DNA of 7,437 bases from NCBI GenBank assembly GCA_934630445.1, contig CAKTWY010000121.1:1-7437 (forward strand), given 5' to 3'. This stretch comes from an uncultured Eubacteriales bacterium. GTDB lineage: Bacteria > Bacillota > Clostridia > Oscillospirales > Butyricicoccaceae. The notes under the pieces are model-generated. The model saw nothing but the letters and a program-made list of their open reading frames with translations, searched no databases and had not been told where the DNA came from. Shown here one piece after another: positions 1-4,627 of the stretch; within the stretch, counting starts at the first letter, position 1; every line of letters starts with the position of its first letter. The position numbers and the translations under genes were made by a program.

Positions 1-108
1 GTGTCTGAAGTCAGGCGCATGTCCTGCCTTCAGACAATCATTGAGTGCCGATTTGCACGATTCACGCCCGCGCAAAGTCGTCCAAATCGACACGCGCCGC
101 GGCGCATT
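1..108 (-). other. Region downstream of speB; no gene supported
   Basis: After the speB TGA I see no gene with a ribosome site in the 108 bases to the window edge. The region holds a 7-bp inverted repeat, CGATTTG (49-55) and CAAATCG (83-89), and the strong hairpin at 2-36. It may be the 3' end of the operon or the leader of a gene beyond the edge. Confidence 0.5.
2..36 (-). repeat. Strong hairpin at the window edge, possible terminator of the spe operon
   Basis: TGTCTGAAG (2-10) pairs perfectly with CTTCAGACA (28-36). After one T/C mismatch, CAGG (12-15) pairs with CCTG (23-26) around a 7-base loop. Thirteen pairs make a stable stem. It would suit a terminator for the spe operon (minus strand), but any T-run would lie outside the window, and the single base seen past the stem is C. 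On the plus strand no T-run follows. Confidence 0.45.
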
Positions 109-963
109 TCAGGCAGGCTTGAGCGCGAGCAGCAGCTCACGCAGGACTTTGAGCGCCGTTGCAGTCGACGCGCCGCTCTGGTCGTAATTGGGCGCAAGCT
201 CGTTGATATCGCACGCGACCACATGGCTTTGCGCAGCCTTCAGCACGGCCGAAAGGAGCTGTGTAAACTGCACGCCGCCGGCCTCTGGCGTTCCCGTTCC
301 CGGGAAAACGGACGGGTCGAGCACGTCGAGATCGAGCGTGAAGTAGACCGGAGCGTCTCCAATCGCCGAAAGTGTCTCTTCAAGGCCGGAAAAATCGAAT
401 TTATGCGTGCAGACATGCGCGCTTCCCCACAAAAACTCCTCCCGGTCGCCAGAACGGATGCCGAACTGATGGATCCTCCCGTCGCCGACAAGCTCCCACG
501 CGCGGCGAAGGACCGTGGCGTGCGAAAGCTTCGCGCCGAGGTAATCGTCGCGCAGGTCCGCATGCGCGTCAAAGTGGATGATGTGAAGGCGCGGATATTT
601 CCGCACTGCGGCGCGCAGGGCACCCAGCGTGACGAGGTGCTCGCCGCCGATCATCACAGGCAGCTTGCCTGCCGCAAGGATCGCCTCCTCGCGCGCTTCG
701 ATCGCGCCGAGCGCGAGCGCCGTGTTGCCGAAGCAGAGCTCCAGATCGCCCGCGTCGAACACGCGGCAGTCCGCCAGATCGCGGTCCTGATAAGGGCTGT
801 ACGTTTCAAGCCCGTACGACTCCGCGCGCATGGTGCGGCTGGCAAAGCGCGTGCCCGGCCGGTAGGACGTGGTCGAGTCGAACGGCGCGCCGAACAGCAC
901 GATGTCCGCTTCGTCGAACGACGCGTCGCAGCCCAGAAACGTCTCAACATTTTTACTCCACAT
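109..963 (-). CDS. speB: Agmatinase (ureohydrolase family)
   Basis: SpeB hydrolyses agmatine to putrescine and urea at a binuclear manganese centre. From the chosen start it has 284 residues, against about 290 in B. subtilis. Metal ligands of the arginase/agmatinase family are all visible: H109 in GGEHLVT, D132, H134 and D136 in HFDAHADL, and D211 and D213 in LDLDVLDPS. SYRPGTRFASRTMR (33-46) and PGTGTPEAGG (221-230) are further family landmarks. The frame is open upstream to 1011, but the ATG at 963 fits best: AGGAG lies 10 bases upstream and the overlap with speE is then only 11 bases. It is the last gene of the speDAEB operon in this window. If SpeE prefers agmatine, the substrate could instead be N1-aminopropylagmatine. 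That is a biochemical alternative, not something the sequence shows. Confidence 0.94.
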   Translation of the reverse strand: MWSKNVETFLGCDASFDEADIVLFGAPFDSTTSYRPGTRFASRTMRAESYGLETYSPYQDRDLADCRVFDAGDLELCFGNTALALGAIEAREEAILAAGKLPVMIGGEHLVTLGALRAAVRKYPRLHIIHFDAHADLRDDYLGAKLSHATVLRRAWELVGDGRIHQFGIRSGDREEFLWGSAHVCTHKFDFSGLEETLSAIGDAPVYFTLDLDVLDPSVFPGTGTPEAGGVQFTQLLSAVLKAAQSHVVACDINELAPNYDQSGASTATALKVLRELLLALKPA

Positions 964-1804
964 CGCGCAGCAGCTCCTCCACATAATTTGGCAGCGCAAA
1001 CGCCCCGGCATGCAGCTGCGTGTTGTAATAGCTCGTCTTCAGCCCCAGCGCGTTCCAGCGCACGGGGCTGAAATCCTTCGTCGGATGATAGCGCTTGGAC
1101 GCAAAGCCGAAAAGCCAGTGCCCGGACGGATACGTCGGGATGTGCGCCTGATAGACACGGCTGATGGGAAAGGACTCGACAATGCGCTTGTGCGCGCGCT
1201 GCATCGCTACCGCGTCGTCATGATAAAAGGGGCTTTCATGCTGGTTGACCATGACGCCGTCGTCTTTGAGCGCCTTGAAGCAGTTGCCGTAAAACTCTTT
1301 GGTGAACAGCCCCTCGCCCGGACCGAAAGGATCGGTCGAGTCGACGATGATGAGGTCGTATTCATTCTCACAGCGGCGGATGAATTTCAGCCCGTCCTGA
1401 AAATGAAACTGAATGCGCGCGTCTCCCATCGCACAGGCGGTTTTCGGCAGATATTTTTTGCAGACCTCGACGACAAGCTCGTCGATCTCCACCAGGTCGA
1501 TATGCTCCACGCTCTGGTAGCGCGTCAGCTCCCGGATGACGCCGCCGTCGCCCGCACCGATGACGAGCACGCGCCTGGCCTTGGGATGCACTGCCATGGG
1601 CACGTGCACGATCATCTCGTGGTAAATAAACTCGTCCTTTTCCGTCAGCATCATATATCCGTCGAGCGTCAAAAACCGTCCGAACTCCTTGGAATCGAAA
1701 ATATCAATACGCTGGAACTCGCTCTGCCCGGAGTAGAGCTGCCGGTCGACCTTGATGGAAAATTTGACGTTTGGCGTATGCCGCTCGGTGAACCACAATT
1801 CCAT
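953..1804 (-). CDS. speE: Spermidine synthase (polyamine aminopropyltransferase)
   Basis: SpeE transfers the aminopropyl group of decarboxylated S-adenosylmethionine to putrescine, giving spermidine and methylthioadenosine. The 283 residues compare with about 276 in B. subtilis. A short N-terminal beta domain (ELWFTERHTPNVKFSIKV) precedes a Rossmann-like methyltransferase fold. Visible sites are GEKDEF-like TEKDEFIYHEM (54-64), the nucleotide loop GAGDGGVIREL (83-93; most relatives have GGGDGG), the acidic ribose contact E107 in LVEID, the catalytic Asp in VDSTDPFGPGEGLF (154-167, D155), and IPTYPSGHW (222-230), which shapes the amine pocket. Putrescine is the expected acceptor because SpeB is encoded next to it. 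N1-aminopropylagmatine formation, as in the Thermus route, cannot be excluded. The start follows AGGAG by 11 bases. The stop lies inside the start region of speB, an 11-base overlap, which suggests translational coupling. Confidence 0.96.
   Translation of the reverse strand: MELWFTERHTPNVKFSIKVDRQLYSGQSEFQRIDIFDSKEFGRFLTLDGYMMLTEKDEFIYHEMIVHVPMAVHPKARRVLVIGAGDGGVIRELTRYQSVEHIDLVEIDELVVEVCKKYLPKTACAMGDARIQFHFQDGLKFIRRCENEYDLIIVDSTDPFGPGEGLFTKEFYGNCFKALKDDGVMVNQHESPFYHDDAVAMQRAHKRIVESFPISRVYQAHIPTYPSGHWLFGFASKRYHPTKDFSPVRWNALGLKTSYYNTQLHAGAFALPNYVEELLRDVE
974..978 (-). promoter_or_regulatory. Ribosome binding site of speB inside the speE 3' end
   Basis: The minus strand reads GTGGAGGAGCTGCTGCGCG before the ATG at 963, giving AGGAG with a 10-base spacer. 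It lies within the last codons of speE and selects this start over ATG codons farther upstream. Confidence 0.7.
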
Positions 1805-1810
1805 AGCGCA

Positions 1811-3265
1811 TCACGCTCCTTTCATAACGTTCAGGCGCTCAATGTCCATATCCTCGGGCCCGGTCATAAAGCAGCCCTTCGCCTTGGCGTAGGCAATATA
1901 TTCAAGGATCTCCTCCGTGATCTCCTCGCCCGGGGCAAGGATGGGGATGCCCGGCGGATAGCACATGACAAACTCGCTGCACACCCGGCCGGCGCTCTGC
2001 CTGAGCGGCAGCGATTCCTTTTCCGCGTAAAACGCCTCCTGCGGCGTGCGAACGACGCGGGGATTGATGTATTCATGGCGCAGCATGCCCGCCTTATCCT
2101 TTTTATATCTGCGGCGGATCTCGGAAAGGGCGCTGACGAGCCGTTCAAGCTCCTGCACGCGGTCGCCGACCGAAATATAGGCGAGGATATTGCCGATATC
2201 GCCGAACTCGACCTGAATGTCGTACTCATCGCGCAGGATGTCGTACACCTCGATCCCCGCCAGGCCCAGCTCAAAGGTATTGACGGAGAGCTTCGTCTCG
2301 TCAAAATCAAAGACCGTGTCGCCGTTGACAAGCTCCCTCCCATAGGCGTAATAGTCGCCGATGGCGTTGATCTCCTCCCGCGCGTAGCGCGCCATATTGC
2401 AGACACGGCGGAATATCTCCCGCCCGTGCATGGCGAGGTTTTTGCGCGAAATGTCAAGGCTGGAAAGGAGCAGATACGACCCGCTCGTCGTCTGCGTGAG
2501 GTTGATCACCTGGCGCGCGTAGCCCGCGTTCACGCCCGGGCCGGTGAGGAGAAAGGAGCTCTGCGTGAGCGACCCGCCCGATTTGTGCATCGAGACGGAC
2601 GCCATATCCGCACCCGCCGCCATGGCGGAGAGGGGCATGTTCTCCCCAAAATAGAAATGCGTGCCGTGCGCCTCGTCGACGAGCATGCGCATCCCGTGCG
2701 CATGGGCAAGGCGCGTGATCTCCAGGAGATTCGAGCACACGCCGTAATACGTCGGATTGTTCACAAGCACCGCCACCGCGTCGGGATTTTCCTTGATGGC
2801 GCGGCGCACATCCTCGAGCGCCATGCCAAGCGCGATGCCCAGGCGCTGATCTGTCTGGGGGTTAATATACACCGGCACCGCGCCGCAGAGGATGAGCGCG
2901 TTGATTACGCTGCGGTGCACGTTGCGCGGCAGAATGATCTTATCGCCCTTTTTGCACGCAGTGAGCACCATGCTCTGCACAGCGGAAGTCGTGCCGTTGA
3001 CCATAAAAAACGCGTTTGCCGCGCCGAACGCGTCGGCGGCCAGCTCCTCCGCCTCGCGGATAACGCTCACCGGATGGCAGAGATTGTCGAGCGGCTTCAT
3101 GGAGTTGACGTCGACCGTCATGCACTTTTCCCCGAGAAATTCCGTCAGCTCGCGGCTGCCCTTCCCCCGCTTGTGGCCCGGCACGTCGAAGGGTACGACG
3201 CGCATCATCTTAAAGCGCTCAAGCGCCTCCATAATGGGCGCCCTGTCCTGAATCAGCTTCGCCAT
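1811..3265 (-). CDS. speA: Arginine decarboxylase, Orn/Lys/Arg decarboxylase family (B. subtilis SpeA type)
   Basis: This PLP-dependent, fold-type I enzyme removes CO2 from arginine to give agmatine, the first step of the arginine route to putrescine. The 484 residues compare with about 490 in B. subtilis SpeA. The PLP lysine is K228 in SVSMHKSGGSLTQSS. D197 and H200 of LVDEAHGTHF (195-204) are the expected cofactor-ring contacts. FDVPGHKRGKG (26-36) and FMVNGTTSAVQ (87-97) are the typical N-terminal and phosphate-binding segments. The small C-terminal domain has EFVMCYPPGIPILAPGE (431-447) and ends near GPED (469-472). The family also contains lysine and ornithine decarboxylases; arginine is favoured because an agmatinase gene lies in the same operon. 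The ATG follows GAGG with a 7-base A-rich spacer, unlike the other genes of the operon. The gap to speE is 6 bases, so the speE ribosome site lies in the last codons of speA. Confidence 0.93.
   Translation of the reverse strand: MAKLIQDRAPIMEALERFKMMRVVPFDVPGHKRGKGSRELTEFLGEKCMTVDVNSMKPLDNLCHPVSVIREAEELAADAFGAANAFFMVNGTTSAVQSMVLTACKKGDKIILPRNVHRSVINALILCGAVPVYINPQTDQRLGIALGMALEDVRRAIKENPDAVAVLVNNPTYYGVCSNLLEITRLAHAHGMRMLVDEAHGTHFYFGENMPLSAMAAGADMASVSMHKSGGSLTQSSFLLTGPGVNAGYARQVINLTQTTSGSYLLLSSLDISRKNLAMHGREIFRRVCNMARYAREEINAIGDYYAYGRELVNGDTVFDFDETKLSVNTFELGLAGIEVYDILRDEYDIQVEFGDIGNILAYISVGDRVQELERLVSALSEIRRRYKKDKAGMLRHEYINPRVVRTPQEAFYAEKESLPLRQSAGRVCSEFVMCYPPGIPILAPGEEITEEILEYIAYAKAKGCFMTGPEDMDIERLNVMKGA
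1816..1820 (-). promoter_or_regulatory. Ribosome binding site of speE
   Basis: AAAGGAG followed by CGTGATGCGCT precedes the ATG, an 11-base spacer that contains the speA stop codon (TGA). AGCG and CGCT around the TGATG loop could form a 4-bp hairpin between the ribosome site and the start. Confidence 0.75.
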
Positions 3266-3272
3266 TTTTTTG

Positions 3273-3276
3273 CCTC
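3273..3276 (-). promoter_or_regulatory. Ribosome binding site of speA
   Basis: The minus strand reads ATGAGGCAAAAAAATG, giving GAGG with a 7-base A-rich spacer before the speA ATG. It is weaker than the AGGAG sites of speD, speE and speB and lacks their GC-rich spacer. Confidence 0.65.
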
Positions 3277-3306
3277 ATTTATCCCAAATCGTATTTTCTG
3301 CCTGCG

Positions 3307-4089
3307 TTAAAAGACGTTTGTGCCGCTGAAGATCTCGATCATCTCACGCCGGAGGCTGTTGGAGATCTGCAGGCGCGTCTTCGGCGGCAGTTCATAGATG
3401 TCGGTATTGAACAGATAATTCTGCAGGTCGATCTCTTTGACCAGCATCTTCGTGTGGAAAATGTTCGACTGATAGACATTGATGTCGATCGCGTCGTAGC
3501 GCAGGAGCGTCCTGTCGTCGATATAATCCTGGATGGACGTGATATCGTGGTCGAGGAAGACCTTTTTCCCGCTCACATCGCGTGTAAAGCCCCTGACGCG
3601 GTAGTCCATGGTGATGATATCCGAATCAAAGCTGCCGATCAGATAGTCGAGCGTGGAAAGGGGCGTGATCTCCCCGCAGGTGGCCACGTCGATATCAACA
3701 CGGAACGTGGCGATCGACGTATCCGGATGGTATTCGGGATACGTGTGCACGGTGACATGGCTTTTGTCAAGATGCGCGACGACGCACTCCCCGTCAGCGG
3801 TGCGGCCCGGGCTGCGCGCGGAGAGCATCTGTTCCTCAGCGATGAGGAACGTCACGCTCGCCCCCTGCGGGTCATAGTCCTGCTTGGAAATGCTCAGAAC
3901 GTGGGCGCCGATCATCTGCGTCACGTGCGTGAGGATATTCGTCAGGCGTTCGGAATTATACTGTTCATCGATGTAGGCGATATAATCCTTCTGCTCGCGC
4001 TCGCTCTTGGCGTAGCATACATCGTAAATATTAAAACTCAGCGACTTTGTCAGGTTGTTGAACCCATAAAGCTTTAATTTGTTCTCCAT
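3307..4089 (-). CDS. speD: S-adenosylmethionine decarboxylase proenzyme, long E. coli-like type
   Basis: SpeD decarboxylates S-adenosylmethionine to give the aminopropyl donor for spermidine. The proenzyme cuts itself, and the new N-terminal Ser becomes the pyruvoyl cofactor. The site is visible as HLDKSHVTVHTYPE, cleaving before Ser110; the conserved TCG Cys is residue 138 in VATCGEITP. KLKLYGFNNLTKSLSF at the N-terminus, KQDYDPQGASVT (69-80), DYRVRGFTRD and NIFHTKMLVKE all match E. coli SpeD (264 aa). With this start the protein has 260 residues. The ATG at 4089 is chosen because AGGAG lies 11 bases upstream and the conserved N-terminus begins there; an upstream TTG at 4113 would add eight unrelated residues and no ribosome site. 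B. subtilis has a different, much shorter SpeD, so this is the long class. It is first in the operon, 41 bases before speA, and sits just below the leader terminator. Confidence 0.97.
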   Translation of the reverse strand: MENKLKLYGFNNLTKSLSFNIYDVCYAKSEREQKDYIAYIDEQYNSERLTNILTHVTQMIGAHVLSISKQDYDPQGASVTFLIAEEQMLSARSPGRTADGECVVAHLDKSHVTVHTYPEYHPDTSIATFRVDIDVATCGEITPLSTLDYLIGSFDSDIITMDYRVRGFTRDVSGKKVFLDHDITSIQDYIDDRTLLRYDAIDINVYQSNIFHTKMLVKEIDLQNYLFNTDIYELPPKTRLQISNSLRREMIEIFSGTNVF

Positions 4090-4100
4090 CGCGCACCACG

Positions 4101-4105
4101 CTCCT
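4101..4105 (-). promoter_or_regulatory. Ribosome binding site of speD
   Basis: GCAGGAG stands before the ATG at 4089, with AGGAG at 4105-4101 and an 11-base spacer CGTGGTGCGCG. The spacer closely resembles that of speE and partly that of speB, and can form a tiny GCG/CGC hairpin. This site decides the start against the upstream TTG. Confidence 0.75.
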
Positions 4106-4149
4106 GCAGTCAATCATTCGGGCACCATCTGATAAAATTTGGGCACAGC

Positions 4150-4191
4150 AAAAAGCCCAGGTGGACACGGCGCGCCGGTCCACTTGGGCTT
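4150..4191 (-). terminator. Strong intrinsic terminator between the leader and speD
   Basis: On the minus strand AAGCCCA (4191-4185) pairs with TGGGCTT (4159-4153). After one A/C mismatch, GTGGAC (4183-4178) pairs with GTCCAC (4166-4161). After one bulged T, CGG (4177-4175) pairs with CCG (4170-4168) around a CGCG loop. The stem is followed by TTTTT (4154-4150), partly shared with the stem base. It lies 60 bases upstream of the speD start, inside the only apparent transcription path from the 4553-4581 promoter, so it is either an attenuator or the 3' end of a separate RNA. On the plus strand the hairpin is followed by TTCAATC, so it is not a good terminator in that direction. Confidence 0.9.
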
Positions 4192-4546
4192 CAATCATCT
4201 TTACTCTGTTCCATATTAAAAATTGAATTTACATTCGCATTTTTCAGAACTGCGTAAATCAGAGTCTATATAGCAAGAACTACTTTTACTACTCTTATTG
4301 ATTGTTTCACAAGTGTGATGTGCAGCACGCACACGGGTTATTAAGTAACCAACTTATAAAATTAGAGCTTTCGCTCAATCAATAAGGCAACGAAAGTTGC
4401 CAATCGGCATTTGACCCAGCTGTCCGTATGGCTTGTGATTCCCCTGCCTGAACGGCGCCGGGGAACGGTCAAAACATTCTTTGCTCCGCCCCGTAAAGCA
4501 GGGCGTTTATAGGGCTCTGACTGTTTTTATTTGTAACTTGTACAGT
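4150..4546 (-). ncRNA. Candidate structured leader or stand-alone RNA upstream of the speD operon; family not recognised
   Basis: The transcript expected from the 4553-4581 promoter is about 395 nt and ends in an intrinsic terminator. It is AT-rich compared with the genes. It contains compatible helices that I paired by eye (minus strand). The first is 4505-4499 with 4493-4487 (7 bp). 4473-4467 pairs with 4416-4410 (UUUGACC/GGUCAAA), enclosing 4465-4460 with 4444-4439. 4401-4396 pairs with 4391-4386 (GGCAAC-UUUC-GUUGCC). A perfect 10-bp long-range helix, 4385-4376 with 4304-4295, closes three hairpins: AGC-GAAA-GCU (4375-4366), GGUUA/UAACC (4350-4336) and GUGUG/CACAC (4334-4313). In the 3' part 4259-4254 pairs with 4232-4227. 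There is no plausible protein frame. I do not see signature sequences of tmRNA, RNase P, SRP RNA, T-box, SAM-I, TPP, FMN, lysine or cobalamin elements. The position directly before speD suggests regulation of polyamine synthesis by transcription attenuation. A free-standing clostridial RNA, for example of the raiA type, remains possible. Confidence 0.6.
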
Positions 4547-4552
4547 AAGGCG

Positions 4553-4581
4553 ATTATATAATAACCGCACGCAAAATGCAA
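4553..4581 (-). promoter_or_regulatory. Strong sigma-A promoter driving the speD leader
   Basis: On the minus strand TTGCAT (4581-4576) and a perfect TATAAT (4558-4553) are separated by exactly 17 bases. The likely transcription start is A4546, seven bases below the -10 box. It lies 47 bases after the stop codon of the preceding membrane-protein gene and about 460 bases before the speD start, so transcription from here passes through the whole leader and the terminator at 4191-4150. This is the best promoter-like sequence I found in the window. Confidence 0.85.
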
Positions 4582-4627
4582 GAAAAACTTTCTTTTTCCT
4601 CCACAGCGCCCCGCATGCGCACACGCG

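Noticed and set aside
30..65. Short minus-strand frame starting GTG AAT CGT after speB
   Set aside because: It has 11 codons with no ribosome site; the stop falls in the edge hairpin.
869..3310. Plus-strand open frame of 813 codons, and a similar one at 1-1071
   Set aside because: They run antisense across speB, speE and speA, whose family motifs are certain. The translations are Arg/His/Ala-rich with no recognisable domain, as expected for antisense frames of GC-rich genes.
4150..4191. The terminator hairpin as a bidirectional terminator
   Set aside because: On the plus strand the stem is followed by TTCAATCATC with no T-run, and no plus-strand gene ends there.
4191..4214. Seven-codon frame MEQSKDD ending at the foot of the terminator, as a leader peptide
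   Set aside because: No ribosome binding site precedes the ATG, and the codons (no run of Arg, Met or other pathway amino acid) do not suggest an attenuation peptide.
4353..4382. Second promoter TTGATT / TATAAG with an 18-base spacer inside the leader
   Set aside because: The match is moderate, the stretch is AT-rich, and both boxes lie in bases explained by the long-range helix and a hairpin. It would still lie upstream of the terminator, so it does not change the read-through argument.
4150..4546. Leader as tmRNA, RNase P RNA, SRP RNA, T-box or SAM-I riboswitch
   Set aside because: I looked for the tmRNA CCA-end/TTCGA arm, RNase P P4 sequences, the SRP GGAAG loop, the T-box GGTGG-ACCGCG core and the SAM-I core. 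None is present in a convincing form. The single GGCAAC is part of a simple hairpin.
4503..4580. TTG-started frame of about 25 codons after a GGAGG near 4600
   Set aside because: It overlaps the promoter elements and the start of the leader, and has no recognisable product.
4580..4605. AAGAAA/TTTCTT inverted repeat after the membrane-protein gene as its terminator
   Set aside because: The stem is only six A/T-rich pairs with no clean T-run. It overlaps the area just upstream of the promoter and is too weak to call.
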